From contig JACRJT010000032.1 in the NCBI GenBank assembly GCA_016215465.1, positions 1 to 49,308 of the forward strand: a stretch of 49,308 bases of DNA, in the 5' to 3' direction. The position numbers and the translations under genes were made by a program. Below the pieces are notes generated by a model, which was not told the DNA's origin, ran no database searches, and saw only the letters and a program-made list of their open reading frames with translations. This DNA is from Nitrososphaerota archaeon (GTDB taxonomy: Archaea > Thermoproteota > Nitrososphaeria > Nitrososphaerales > Nitrosopumilaceae). Position 1 is the stretch's first letter. Each line of letters opens with the position of its first letter. Of the stretch, positions 41,542-49,308 are shown piece by piece.

Positions 41542-42717
41542 ATGGCAACAAAGGGAGATCTGGCATATTCAGGTAAACCTCAGGTCTCCATCATAATTCC
41601 GACATATAACGAGTCACAGAACATACTTCAGGTCCTACGATCCATTGAGGAGCACATTCCAAAAAACATCACCGCACAAACAATAGTAGTCGATGACAAT
41701 TCGCCTGATGGAACTGGAAAAATTGTTGAAGACTATATGAAAAGTGTCAGAAAAATTGCAGGATATACAATTGACATAATACACAGAAAAACAAAGGACG
41801 GCCTCAGCTCCGCAATTCTAAAAGGCATTCAATATGCGACTGGGAATGCAATCGTTGTAATGGATAGTGATTTTTCCCATCCGCCAAGCCTGCTGCCAAA
41901 AATAATTGATGCTCTCAAGCAACCAAAATGGGACATTGTAATTGCGTCCAGATACGTAAGTGGCGGCGCAGTCAAGGGGTGGACAGTAAAGCGAAAACTC
42001 CTAAGCAAGGGTGCAACGATGATTGCAAAGCGAGGCCTTGGCGTAAATGCAAACGACCCAATGTCTGGATTCTTTGCGTTTAAGCGTCAGGTGATTCAGG
42101 GGCTAAAATTTGATGCCATAGGATACAAGATGCTCCTTGAGATACTGGTTAAAACAAAGAATGCAAACGTCTTGGAAATACCTTATACTTTTACAAATAG
42201 AAAATTTGGCTCAAGCAAGCTAGATGCCCGCACCGTTGTGGACTACACCAAGGCGGTATGGAATCTGTACCGGTACGGCAAAAAAGCCGCAAAGGAGGAA
42301 AAAAGAACATCTGTCAGCTTTTTCTCAAAAGCTGGAAGATTCTACAGTGTCGGCGCAATAGGGCTTGTGACCAATTATTTGGTATCGTCTTTGTTCACAA
42401 ATGTTGTTTCAAACCTGTGGTATCTACATGCGACAATAATTGGAATTGTGGTATCGATGTCAAGTAACTTTGTACTAAACAAGGTGTGGACATTTGAGGA
42501 TCGTAACTTTTCTGCAAGGCACACCATTACGCAATACGCAAAATTCATTGGATTTAGCTCCCTTGGCGCACTTGCGCAAATAGGTATGGTGTATGTGCTA
42601 GTTGATCAATACCACATACAATACCCAATAGCACTCATCTTGGCGGTGTTTTCTGCGGCACTGAGCAACTTCCTCTTGAACAAAAAGTGGACGTTCAAAG
42701 AAAAAGTCTGGAGCTAA
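41542..42717 (+). CDS. GT2 glycosyltransferase (dolichol-phosphate mannose synthase-like) fused to GtrA-like domain
   Basis: A 391-residue protein. The N-terminal family 2 domain (about 1-240) starts SIIIPTYNESQNILQVL, has VVDDNSPDGTG and the metal-binding region VVMDSDFSHPP, matching DPM1-like enzymes that make polyprenyl-phosphate sugars. The C-terminal part (about 265-391) has four membrane helices with the GtrA-like phrases VTNYLVSSLFTNV, NFVLNKVWTFED and NFLLNKKWTFKE. This fusion suits lipid-linked sugar synthesis for surface glycosylation. The sugar is not evident. Confidence 0.9.
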   Translation: MATKGDLAYSGKPQVSIIIPTYNESQNILQVLRSIEEHIPKNITAQTIVVDDNSPDGTGKIVEDYMKSVRKIAGYTIDIIHRKTKDGLSSAILKGIQYATGNAIVVMDSDFSHPPSLLPKIIDALKQPKWDIVIASRYVSGGAVKGWTVKRKLLSKGATMIAKRGLGVNANDPMSGFFAFKRQVIQGLKFDAIGYKMLLEILVKTKNANVLEIPYTFTNRKFGSSKLDARTVVDYTKAVWNLYRYGKKAAKEEKRTSVSFFSKAGRFYSVGAIGLVTNYLVSSLFTNVVSNLWYLHATIIGIVVSMSSNFVLNKVWTFEDRNFSARHTITQYAKFIGFSSLGALAQIGMVYVLVDQYHIQYPIALILAVFSAALSNFLLNKKWTFKEKVWS

Positions 42718-42778
42718 AGATCTTTTGTCCCCGATCCAATTCATAAAACTCAAATACCTACCAAATTAACGGCTACCG

Positions 42779-43015
42779 ATGGATCCAATATTCATCATAG
42801 GCATTGTATTTCTGGTACTGGCAAGCTCAATTGGAGCTTATGTTGTTTATCACAAAGAAGTAGTGATGAAGCCACTCATACTTCAAGAAAGTGCCGAAAT
42901 CGATGCCGCAAGCTGCGATGAAATCAAGAAAAAACACGAACTTGGGCAATACTGGGCATTATCAAACTATAGGCAAGCAGCGGCCAAAGTTGCCTCGTGC
43001 TTCCCAGACCAGTAA
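42779..43015 (+). CDS. Small membrane protein, 78 residues
   Basis: One N-terminal helix (PIFIIGIVFLVLASSIGAYVVY), then a polar tail with two cysteines (AASCDEIKKK and ASCFPDQ) which may pair outside the membrane. The spacing and strand place it with the thioredoxin/NHL gene 43 bases downstream. No family recognised. Confidence 0.6.
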   Translation: MDPIFIIGIVFLVLASSIGAYVVYHKEVVMKPLILQESAEIDAASCDEIKKKHELGQYWALSNYRQAAAKVASCFPDQ

Positions 43016-43058
43016 TTACCCGTGCACGATTTTTATCTTTCAGCATTTGAAATAAAAC

Positions 43059-44552
43059 ATGTTTGAAGGATTTTTCCCGCCACTTACAAAGGCACCTGAT
43101 TTTCCAGAAGGCTTTGAGTGGATTAACGCAGATGAGCCGCTAACTCTTTCAAAACTAAAGGGGAGCGTAGTCGTTTTGGATTTTTGGACTTATTGCTGCA
43201 TCAACTGCATGCACACACTGCCCACTCTTGCACAACTTGAGGAAAAATACCATGACAAACCAGTTGTGTTCATCGGCGTACACTCTGGCAAGTTCCTCAC
43301 AGAGCAGGAATCAGGCAATGTGAAAAACGCAGTCGCAAGATATGAAATCAGGCACCCAGTTGTAGTTGACAAGGAAATGCAGATCTGGCGCAAATTTCAG
43401 GTCAACGCATGGCCGACCATTCTAATAATTGATCCGACTGGAACCATAGTTTACAAGCAGTCAGGGGAGGGCCAAAAAGACGAAATCGATGACACCATTG
43501 ATGTTTTGCTGCAGAATCATGCCAAGAAAGGAACACTTGCTCAAAACCCACTTCAAATCCATAACTCTTGGAAAATCCCAAGTCACACACTTTCATTTCC
43601 AGGTAAGATCTCGATTTCAAAAACAGGCAAAATAGCATTGAGTGATTCAAATCATAATAGAATTTTGGTTACTGACGTTTCAGGAAAAATCTTACATGTC
43701 ATTGGCAGCGGAAATGTTGGACTTGAGGATGGGGACTTTGCGTCTGTCAAGTTTTTCAGGCCGCAGGGTGTGGTCTGGAAAGAAAACGAAATTTTTGTTG
43801 CAGACACTGAAAACCACGCACTAAGGAAAATCAACTTTGAGCAAAACCAGGTGGAAACTGTCGTGGGCACTGGAAAGCAAGGCCCGTGGATCTCAGCTGG
43901 AGGAAAAGGAAAATCTGTCTCAATTACCTCGCCATGGGATGTGGCGCTCAGGGACAATCTGATCTATATTGCAATGGCAGGAAACCACCAAATCTGGGCA
44001 TATGATACAGAATCCCAAATGGTGTTGCCGTATGCTGGATCTGGCCATGAAAACATAATTGACGGGCCTGTGCGCAGCGCGCAACTTGCACAGCCAAGCG
44101 GACTTTCGATATTTGGGGATGATCTGTATTTTGCAGACAGCGAAGTTTCCGCAATTCGGAAAATTGGTCTTGCATCAAAGCAGGTAAAAACAATTGTGGG
44201 CCGCGGCCTCTTTGAGTTTGGGTATCGGGATGGAAGCATTGATGATGCATTGCTACAACACCCGCTTGGACTGTGCGCAGTTTCAGATACTGTATTTGTG
44301 GCAGATACTTACAACTCTGTAATACGAATCATTGACTTGAAAAGCGCTCAGGTGGCAACGCTGATTGGCAAGACTGAAAAAAATCTGGTATGTCTTCCTG
44401 GAAATCCGCAATGTGATATATTGCCGCTCTATGAACCAAGCGATGTCGAATTTTACGACAACAAACTCTACATTGCAGATACGAACAATCACTTGATTCG
44501 AACATTTGATCTGAGTACCAATGCGCTTGACACCCTTGATGTCAGACTCTAA
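43059..44552 (+). CDS. Thioredoxin-like domain plus NHL beta-propeller (NHLRC2-like)
   Basis: A 497-residue soluble protein with no signal peptide. The thioredoxin-like part (about 25-145) has VVVLDFWTYCCINCMHTLPTL, with the redox pair C47-I-N-C50, and NAWPTILIIDPTGTIV with the cis-proline. An NHL-repeat propeller follows (ISKTGKIALSDSNHNRILVTD, KENEIFVADTENHALRKI, DDLYFADSEVSAIRKI, NKLYIADTNNHLIRTF). The CCINC form and domain order match animal NHLRC2 and its bacterial relatives. A TATA-like tttttatc near 43028-43035 is upstream. Substrate unknown. Confidence 0.9.
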   Translation: MFEGFFPPLTKAPDFPEGFEWINADEPLTLSKLKGSVVVLDFWTYCCINCMHTLPTLAQLEEKYHDKPVVFIGVHSGKFLTEQESGNVKNAVARYEIRHPVVVDKEMQIWRKFQVNAWPTILIIDPTGTIVYKQSGEGQKDEIDDTIDVLLQNHAKKGTLAQNPLQIHNSWKIPSHTLSFPGKISISKTGKIALSDSNHNRILVTDVSGKILHVIGSGNVGLEDGDFASVKFFRPQGVVWKENEIFVADTENHALRKINFEQNQVETVVGTGKQGPWISAGGKGKSVSITSPWDVALRDNLIYIAMAGNHQIWAYDTESQMVLPYAGSGHENIIDGPVRSAQLAQPSGLSIFGDDLYFADSEVSAIRKIGLASKQVKTIVGRGLFEFGYRDGSIDDALLQHPLGLCAVSDTVFVADTYNSVIRIIDLKSAQVATLIGKTEKNLVCLPGNPQCDILPLYEPSDVEFYDNKLYIADTNNHLIRTFDLSTNALDTLDVRL

Positions 44553-44568
44553 ATCGCAAAAATGTATT

Positions 44569-44778
44569 CTATGTGCGCTTGTGTCTTGAGAGGAACATCC
44601 CAAATCCGCTGACTATGATTCCGGATGCGATGATTATCATTCCATGGGAAATCCAGTCCTTGTTGTAGTACATAAATGAGGATTCTGGGCCCAATTGGCC
44701 TCTTCCCTGAAACTGGAAAATCACTCCAAAGCAAATTAGAACTATGCCGACTATGATCATGTGTCTTCCAAATCTCAT
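44569..44778 (-). CDS. Small two-helix membrane protein
   Basis: A 69-residue protein with two helices (MIIVGIVLICFGVIFQF and HGMIIIASGIIVSGFGMFL) and a short loop GRGQLGPESS between them. It has some resemblance to the DUF2905 pattern, which I would not rely on. It converges with the NHLRC2-like gene and diverges from the 44874 gene. Confidence 0.6.
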   Translation of the reverse strand: MRFGRHMIIVGIVLICFGVIFQFQGRGQLGPESSFMYYNKDWISHGMIIIASGIIVSGFGMFLSRHKRT

Positions 44779-44873
44779 TGGCTTTCTTTGGCGCCCTTCG
44801 CTGATAAAGGTAAAGAGAATTGATTAATTGACCAAATGATTTTCCGCTCTTTTCTTTAATCTAATTTCTTAAA

Positions 44874-45569
44874 ATGTCAAAAATGTACAACTGGAGTGCT
44901 GACTTGGATGAGCGACCTCGCATGCCGTACCTTAATGTGATGCTTTTTGCAAGTGCTACAATTCTTGCCCTCTCACTTTTTCTGATTTTTGCACCATACA
45001 TCCAGAAAATAACCATGGAATCGCCGTTTTTGATAGAAATGGCCTACTTCCCAACTGTCTTTATTGGATTTATCTTTGGAATAAAAATTACAGAGCGGGC
45101 AATAAAGCCGTCTGAAATCCGCAGCCCGATAAAGCGGGGAATTGTCAAGATACTGTTGTTCTTCTTTATCATGGGCGGGCTATTCAGCGCAGTCAGTTTT
45201 GCACTTGGAGGCGGAATCATGATCCCAGAAAAATCAATACTTGAGATGGGACTTGCTCAATGGGTTACGCAGTTTGTAACACAGAACGGAGGGCTCACGT
45301 TTCTGATACTATCGAGCATATCGCTTATGGCAGTAGCAACAAGGCGAATGATAGGACTTGATGGAATAGTAAATAGCACATTTACCTTTATTGGAACATT
45401 CATCTTTTTCTCAATGATGGCGCTTAGCCTATCGCACACGCATCCTTCTCACTCCCAGGTGTATCTGTACGCATTTTACCAAGCCGGAATAATTGGAGGT
45501 GCACTGTACCAGATGAACAAGATGACGTCAAAACTTAACATGTGGGAAGACTACGCAAACGGATACTAA
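44874..45569 (+). CDS. Polytopic membrane protein, 231 residues
   Basis: A protein with about six or seven membrane helices after a charged N-terminus (MSKMYNWSADLDERPRMPY). It contains a histidine cluster SLSHTHPSHSQVYLY in a late loop that could bind a metal. The C-terminus (MNKMTSKLNMWEDYANGY) is cytosolic by charge. No family recognised. It converges with the 45573 gene at a 3-base gap. Confidence 0.65.
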   Translation: MSKMYNWSADLDERPRMPYLNVMLFASATILALSLFLIFAPYIQKITMESPFLIEMAYFPTVFIGFIFGIKITERAIKPSEIRSPIKRGIVKILLFFFIMGGLFSAVSFALGGGIMIPEKSILEMGLAQWVTQFVTQNGGLTFLILSSISLMAVATRRMIGLDGIVNSTFTFIGTFIFFSMMALSLSHTHPSHSQVYLYAFYQAGIIGGALYQMNKMTSKLNMWEDYANGY

Positions 45570-45572
45570 AAT

Positions 45573-45824
45573 CTAGGGATTGTTCCGTACATTCATTTCT
45601 TCATTTAGGTCTACTGAGAGATTCTTTCCTTGTGGTTGGGCTTCATTTTGTTTTGCTTTTTCTTCTAACATTTGTTTATACTCCAACTGTTTTTCCTTCC
45701 CAACATGATCTGAATACAAGACGTCATCGCCTATGGCAAGATACAACAAGCCAATTACCACAAGTGATGCAGATATCATTATCATGGAATACCCGACTGT
45801 TCTGTAGTTGTGTGGCTCTACCAT
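45573..45824 (-). CDS. Small membrane protein with one helix
   Basis: An 83-residue protein with one membrane helix (YSMIMISASLVVIGLLYLAIG) and a charged helical tail (KEKQLEYKQMLEEKAKQNEAQPQGKNL). No domain recognised. Confidence 0.55.
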   Translation of the reverse strand: MVEPHNYRTVGYSMIMISASLVVIGLLYLAIGDDVLYSDHVGKEKQLEYKQMLEEKAKQNEAQPQGKNLSVDLNEEMNVRNNP

Positions 45825-46114
45825 GAACTAACCAAAATTCTAGAGAGATTTATTCTTTTAAATGAATAATCCTTTCCTACCAAACTCAATTAAAATGACG
45901 ATTTTCGCTTTATTTTGAGCCCCTGCGTATTGGTATGTTCCGCAGTACATTCCCAAACGAATCAAAACTTGGTATTTGTTAGAGCAAATCCTGATGGAAT
46001 GATTGGCCATTCCAAAGACTAATCGTACGCAAAAGAAAAAAATCATCCAGTCACAAAAAATGGTCGGCACTAAATTCTAAGATGTGAGTTTCTCGGATCA
46101 ATCAAATTATCAGA
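45825..46114. other. Intergenic region without a convincing gene
   Basis: A minus-strand frame of 70 codons (45858-46070) has a very hydrophobic, Cys- and Phe-rich composition unlike real genes here. A plus-strand frame of similar length, open from about 45896 to 46025, ends in NPDGMIGHSKD but has no good start. Since a clear pseudogene follows, this may be decayed sequence. Confidence 0.4.
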
Positions 46115-46373
46115 ATGATACCTCCGGAACAAGTAATCTACATTTTGTTGGGTAGAACAAAAGATGCGTTTGAAATGGTTTACGTTGGCGAGTCAGAAAA
46201 ATCATAAGATGTGGATTTTTTCAAAAAACACCAAACGTCAAAATGCTAGGTTGACTCTGCAAGATCTGGCAAATCTCTACCTCTTGGTATGTCTGATGTG
46301 GGATGCCATACCAGATGAGTGAAAAAGACTGGCAGATAAAATAATCAACAAATACAAGCCGTCGTGTAATTAA
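46115..46373 (+). pseudogene. Decayed small gene with three stops and one frameshift
   Basis: Starting with the ATG at 46115 the frame reads MIPPEQVIYILLGRTKDAF, then MVYVGESEKS, stop TAA at 46205, DVDFFKKHQTSKC, stop TAG at 46247, VDSARSGK, a one-base shift near 46274, LYLLVCLMWDAIPDE, stop TGA at 46320, and KRLADKIINKYKPSCN ending at TAA 46371-46373. The pieces join into one coherent protein of about 85 residues with an N-terminal YILLG...YVGES phrase that resembles a GIY-YIG-like fold. The series of disablements shows a dead gene. Confidence 0.7.
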
Positions 46374-46380
46374 TCTGGCA

Positions 46381-46506
46381 ATGTCTGCAAAACCGATGAT
46401 CTGTCCATGCTGCGGCGCAAAAATGGAAAAATCACAGGACTTGGGGAATTCCATACTGATGAAGTGTTCAGAGTGCGGGCTGTCTGACACTGTTCTTAAA
46501 TCATGA
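46381..46506 (+). CDS. Small zinc-ribbon protein, 41 residues
   Basis: ATG at 46381 to TGA at 46504-46506. Two CxxC knuckles, CPCCGAK and CSECGLS, 19 residues apart, form a single zinc ribbon (MSAKPMICPCCGAKMEKS at the N-terminus). It is a complete small protein; binding of nucleic acid or protein is typical. Its end overlaps the convergent 46501 gene by 6 bases. Confidence 0.75.
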   Translation: MSAKPMICPCCGAKMEKSQDLGNSILMKCSECGLSDTVLKS

Positions 46507-46743
46507 TTTTATTTTGTTTTTTACATCAAACAGCTGCAACGTGATCAAGTCAAGTGCCTTCTTTAGATGCTCAAACTCGTTTATCGAATGTATTTGGCCC
46601 TCGACTAGTCTTCTTAAAACCTTGACTGTTCCCTTTTGAAATTCGTCAGCAGCGATTATCTCAAGGGCATTTAGCTTGGACAACAAGACATCAAGTTCTT
46701 TTTTCATGTCGTCTGCAGACTCGTGTCTTTTCATTAAAAACAC
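46501..46743 (-). CDS. Small helical protein, 80 residues
   Basis: Nearly all helix: ADDMKKELDVLLSKLNALEIIAADEFQ, then VKVLRRLVEGQIHSINEFEHLKKAL. Likely a coiled-coil dimer. The start may be the ATG three codons later (MKRHESADD). No family recognised. Confidence 0.6.
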   Translation of the reverse strand: MFLMKRHESADDMKKELDVLLSKLNALEIIAADEFQKGTVKVLRRLVEGQIHSINEFEHLKKALDLITLQLFDVKNKIKS

Positions 46744-46772
46744 TCCTCCCTATTTGCTATATGAACTTAAAA

Positions 46773-46925
46773 TCACAACAGATCATCATCAATTCGCTCA
46801 ATGGAATCGAGATACTGATTGCATGGACATTCTGGTATTGAGCATTTGCCAAGTCGCATCAGCGAGTCGCTCTGTGTCGATGATTCATGAATCTGGGCAG
46901 CGTGGTGACACCGTTTACAGTTCAT
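46773..46925 (-). CDS. Small cysteine/histidine protein, 50 residues
   Basis: ATG at 46925 to TGA at 46773. The peptide starts MNCKRCHHAAQIHESS, with a CxxCH pair, and later has GKCSIPECPCNQYL. Five cysteines and nearby histidines suggest a zinc or iron site. The CxxCH pattern could also suggest a haem site, but there is no signal peptide, so zinc is more likely. It lies between the 46501 gene and the alcohol dehydrogenase on the same strand. Confidence 0.65.
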   Translation of the reverse strand: MNCKRCHHAAQIHESSTQSDSLMRLGKCSIPECPCNQYLDSIERIDDDLL

Positions 46926-46950
46926 TGTTTTTTAAAATGGTGTCTTTAAT

Positions 46951-48000
46951 TTAAGGAGTGAGAACCGCTCTTGCTTCTATCTTTGATTGCTTGAGCTGCT
47001 GCAAAACTTGATTTGCCTGCTCTAGCGGGAATGTCTTGTATATTATTCTAAGATCATTTTCGGTTGCGATTCTGATTACATCTGCCATATCACTCCTTGA
47101 TCCAATCAGCGTTCCGCGTATTGTTTTTTCCTGTGTGACATCAAAGCTTGGTATGTTGCCAAATGTTGCAAGCACTATGGTGCCACCTTTTTTTACCGAG
47201 TTTATGGCGGCATCTGTTACTGACTCTGATGGGGCAAAGACAATTGCAGAATCAAGTAATCCCTCTTCTTTTTTTAGCGAGGACAAAAATTCTCCCTGAT
47301 CACTTACATACGGAATAACGTTGTCTGCTCCTACTTTTTTTGCCACCTCTAGATGATTTTTACTTCTTGCAAAACCAATTACCCTGCAGCCGTTAATACT
47401 TGCAAACTCTACTGCCAAATGTCCGACTCCTCCTACCCCGAAGATGCCTGTCTTTTTTCCCTTTTTTGGCTCACTTGCCATCACCGCCTTGTACGCTGTC
47501 ACCCCTGCACAAAATAATGGCGCAGCGTATGCTGATTCCATGGAATCTGGAACCATGGTTGCAAAGTCTTCTGTTATGGTAATGTATTCTGCGTATCCGC
47601 CAAGTAACGACTCTCCTGTGACCTCGGCAGAATCGCACAAGTGCTCCTTTCCAATCCTGCAATAATCGCACTCTCTGCACGAGCCGTAAAGTGGCGATAT
47701 TCCTGCCCTTTGACCTACTCTGAACTTTGAGACCTTGGAACCTGTCTCTATTATGGTGCCGACAATCTCGTGCCCTGGGACGGTCGGCAGTGCTGGTGGT
47801 ATTCCGTACTTTTTCCAGTCTCCCTCTATTCCGTGCAGCTGGGAGCGGCACACACCACACGCGTCTATTTTCATTAGGATTTCGTTTGGTCTTTTGATCT
47901 GGTGTTTTTGAATCTCCCTTAGCTTGAGAGGATTTGTCTCAATTGGCGCAAGATTTTCTAGTAACATCGCGCGCATTGTTGGCATGATGTCTGGTGCCAA
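46951..48000 (-). CDS. Zinc-dependent alcohol dehydrogenase
   Basis: A 349-residue medium-chain dehydrogenase. Catalytic zinc ligands are in DACGVCRSQLHG and VPGHEIVG, and the structural zinc site is CRECDYCRIGKEHLC with four cysteines. The Rossmann motif GIFGVGGVGHLAVEFA binds NAD(P). The ATG at 47976 (MRAMLLENL) is the more family-like start. The substrate is unknown; a role in cellular alcohol or aldehyde reduction is possible. Confidence 0.92.
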   Translation of the reverse strand: MAPDIMPTMRAMLLENLAPIETNPLKLREIQKHQIKRPNEILMKIDACGVCRSQLHGIEGDWKKYGIPPALPTVPGHEIVGTIIETGSKVSKFRVGQRAGISPLYGSCRECDYCRIGKEHLCDSAEVTGESLLGGYAEYITITEDFATMVPDSMESAYAAPLFCAGVTAYKAVMASEPKKGKKTGIFGVGGVGHLAVEFASINGCRVIGFARSKNHLEVAKKVGADNVIPYVSDQGEFLSSLKKEEGLLDSAIVFAPSESVTDAAINSVKKGGTIVLATFGNIPSFDVTQEKTIRGTLIGSRSDMADVIRIATENDLRIIYKTFPLEQANQVLQQLKQSKIEARAVLTP

Positions 48001-48057
48001 ATCATGTTATTTGTAGATTTTCGATAAAAATTAATTCGATGGGATGGCATTGTTTTT

Positions 48058-48273
48058 GTGTCTCACATAACTGAAGACGATCGTAAACGCGTCGAACTGT
48101 TGGAGGTCGTCTCAAAGAAAGGACTCAAGGTGCTGGAACTTGAGGATCTAAAGGATCTGCTGGTCCTAGTTGAAAACAAGGATTACGCCCATAACAAAAA
48201 GGCACAAAAATCCAAGGTGAAGCTTGTGGCACAAATTAACGCCAGAATTTATGATTTTGAAAGAAAACCTTGA
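48058..48273 (+). CDS. Small charged helical protein, 71 residues
   Basis: Starts with GTG at 48058 (MSHITEDDRKRVELLEVVSKKGLKV) and continues as charged helices (LEDLKDLLVLVENKDY, KKAQKSKVKLVAQINARIYDF). Soluble, no known domain. The composition is typical of a real gene and it fills the gap between the dehydrogenase and the FN3 protein. Confidence 0.6.
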   Translation: MSHITEDDRKRVELLEVVSKKGLKVLELEDLKDLLVLVENKDYAHNKKAQKSKVKLVAQINARIYDFERKP

Positions 48274-48368
48274 CTAGTTTCTAATCATTGATGAATTTCA
48301 AACTCTGTCCATGACACCTGAGCGTTTCTTACAGTGCTGCTACTAGTGCGCGTTTCTCAATTATCCTG

Positions 48369-49308
48369 TTATGGGCCTGCTTGGAATGTTATGGTGTTTG
48401 AAAACTCAACCCACGGCACTAGAGAGGTAGTCTCAGAATTATTTTCTCCATGATCTGATGTGCCAGACGGTGCACCATACCTGCATTGTGCTTCCGGTGT
48501 TGCGCCGCCCGCATCAGAGTGTCCGATTTCAATGACTAGTCTATCTCCTGCAACTGTAGCATAAGTTCCAGTCAGTGTATCACCATTTGCAAACTGCGCG
48601 TTTCTTAGACTTGCATTGTTGATGTACTCTGAAGTGGTGCCGTAATTCGCTATTGGCAATAATGTCTGTCTTACTGTGGTTCCGTCTTGCGAAACAATCT
48701 TGGCAGATAGTCTTGGAACCGAATTATCCGCAGTATTGAATTCTCTGCACGCCAACTGCATCTTTATCGTAGTTGCTGAAAACGATATTCCTGCATTCAT
48801 TGGATCTGAGACATACTGTCTATCTAACTGGTTATTTCCAGACGTCCATCCTAATCTTGTTCCTAATGCCAGTGCTTCTGATGCTGATTTTGCAGATAGC
48901 ATCTGTCTTCTTGCAGAACTGTCTGATTCACCCCAACTGTCAAATGCTGGGTTTACTGCGGATGTTGCAGCGGCTGAAAAGTAAAGTCTGGTAGGTCCGG
49001 TGGCAGATGTCGTGGCATTTGTAGCACTTGATGCGGCTCCCGTTCCCTGGGCATTGATTGCAGAAACCCTATAGTTGTACTGGGTGCTTGCTGATAATCC
49101 TGAATTCGAGTATGTAGTTGATGTGGAACCTGTATCGGCCACTAGTGTGGACCATCCGCCACCTACGGGTGACTCGCGTTCAATCTTGTAGCCTGTAATT
49201 GCCGATCCACCGTTGTCCACAGGTGCAGTCCATGAGAGGTCTATCTGTGATGATGATGCGGCTGTTGCTGACAGTCCAGTCGGCGCACCCGGAACAATAG
49301 CTACGACA
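48369..49308 (-). CDS. Fibronectin type III-containing surface protein, C-terminal part (cut by window edge)
   Basis: The frame is open from the window edge to TAA at 48369, at least 313 residues. One FN3 domain is visible, starting at the edge ([29 protein letters not shown], then [33 protein letters not shown]). A beta-rich domain follows (about the last 200 residues: [22 protein letters not shown] to the end) of unknown type. The GTG at 49220 is internal, not a start. Such proteins are usually very large secreted adhesins or cell-surface components in this group. Confidence 0.85.
   Translation of the reverse strand, partial: VVAIVPGAPTGLSATAASSSQIDLSWTAPVDNGGSAITGYKIERESPVGGGWSTLVADTGSTSTTYSNSGLSASTQYNYRVSAINAQGTGAASSATNATTSATGPTRLYFSAAATSAVNPAFDSWGESDSSARRQMLSAKSASEALALGTRLGWTSGNNQLDRQYVSDPMNAGISFSATTIKMQLACREFNTADNSVPRLSAKIVSQDGTTVRQTLLPIANYGTTSEYINNASLRNAQFANGDTLTGTYATVAGDRLVIEIGHSDAGGATPEAQCRYGAPSGTSDHGENNSETTSLVPWVEFSNTITFQAGP

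Noticed and set aside
45858-46070. Minus-strand frame of 70 codons
   Set aside because: The composition is Phe-, Cys- and Ile-rich without a plausible fold, and there is no promoter at the right distance.
46773-46925. CxxCH in the small protein as a c-type haem site
   Set aside because: There is no signal peptide, and more cysteines nearby fit a zinc site better.

Overview
The window reads as the chromosome of an ammonia-oxidising archaeon of the Nitrosopumilaceae (phylum Nitrososphaerota, formerly Thaumarchaeota). The reasons are the AT-rich, tightly packed genes, many GTG and TTG starts with a TATA box about 26 bases upstream (leaderless promoters), and the gene content: archaeal Cdc48, aEF-1beta, L40e, Pth2, TruD, geranylgeranyl reductase, a two-cupredoxin blue copper membrane protein, and NitrOD5-like small proteins typical of this group. 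I assign no species.

Layout. 0-10 kb: a NitrOD5-like fragment at the edge, an EamA transporter, a spermidine synthase-like enzyme between two related membrane proteins, a cytosolic histidine kinase with four perfect 33-bp repeats, PurN, secreted and cupin proteins, an HtrA protease and a cupredoxin-fold protein that lacks copper ligands. 10-19 kb is housekeeping: FolD, 5-formyl-THF cyclo-ligase, PurD (with PurN, the one-carbon supply to purines), isoleucyl-tRNA synthetase interrupted by an in-frame amber codon, succinyl-CoA synthetase SucCD and ribosomal protein L40e. 19-29.6 kb is a signalling region: TerC, a soluble chemoreceptor-like protein with a C-terminal Cache domain, a ribbon-helix-helix regulator, and two modules that join two-component parts to membrane-anchored metalloproteases. 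29.8-34 kb: JAMM protease, blue copper protein, a third (secreted) metalloprotease and haem O synthase. 34-38.2 kb is one minus-strand operon: geranylgeranyl reductase, zinc ribbon, aEF-1beta, Cdc48 and a small winged-helix protein. 38.3-49.3 kb: Pth2, a secreted beta-propeller, TruD, a GT2 glycosyltransferase, an NHLRC2-like thioredoxin protein, small membrane and zinc-binding proteins, a decayed pseudogene, an alcohol dehydrogenase and the edge of a fibronectin type III surface protein.

The best candidate for an undescribed system is at 23.0-29.6 kb. One operon encodes a Cache sensor histidine kinase, a single-domain response regulator, and a protein with a complete HisKA (DHp) domain but no ATPase domain, followed by a coiled coil, one membrane helix and an extracytoplasmic metzincin protease. 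A second module 1.4 kb upstream pairs a paralogous coiled-coil/TM/metzincin protein with another response regulator in overlapping frames. This suggests phosphosignalling across the membrane coupled to a surface protease, in one direction or the other. The domain order is read from the sequence; the function is inference.

The window shows no tRNA, rRNA, CRISPR array or insertion sequence that I can support.
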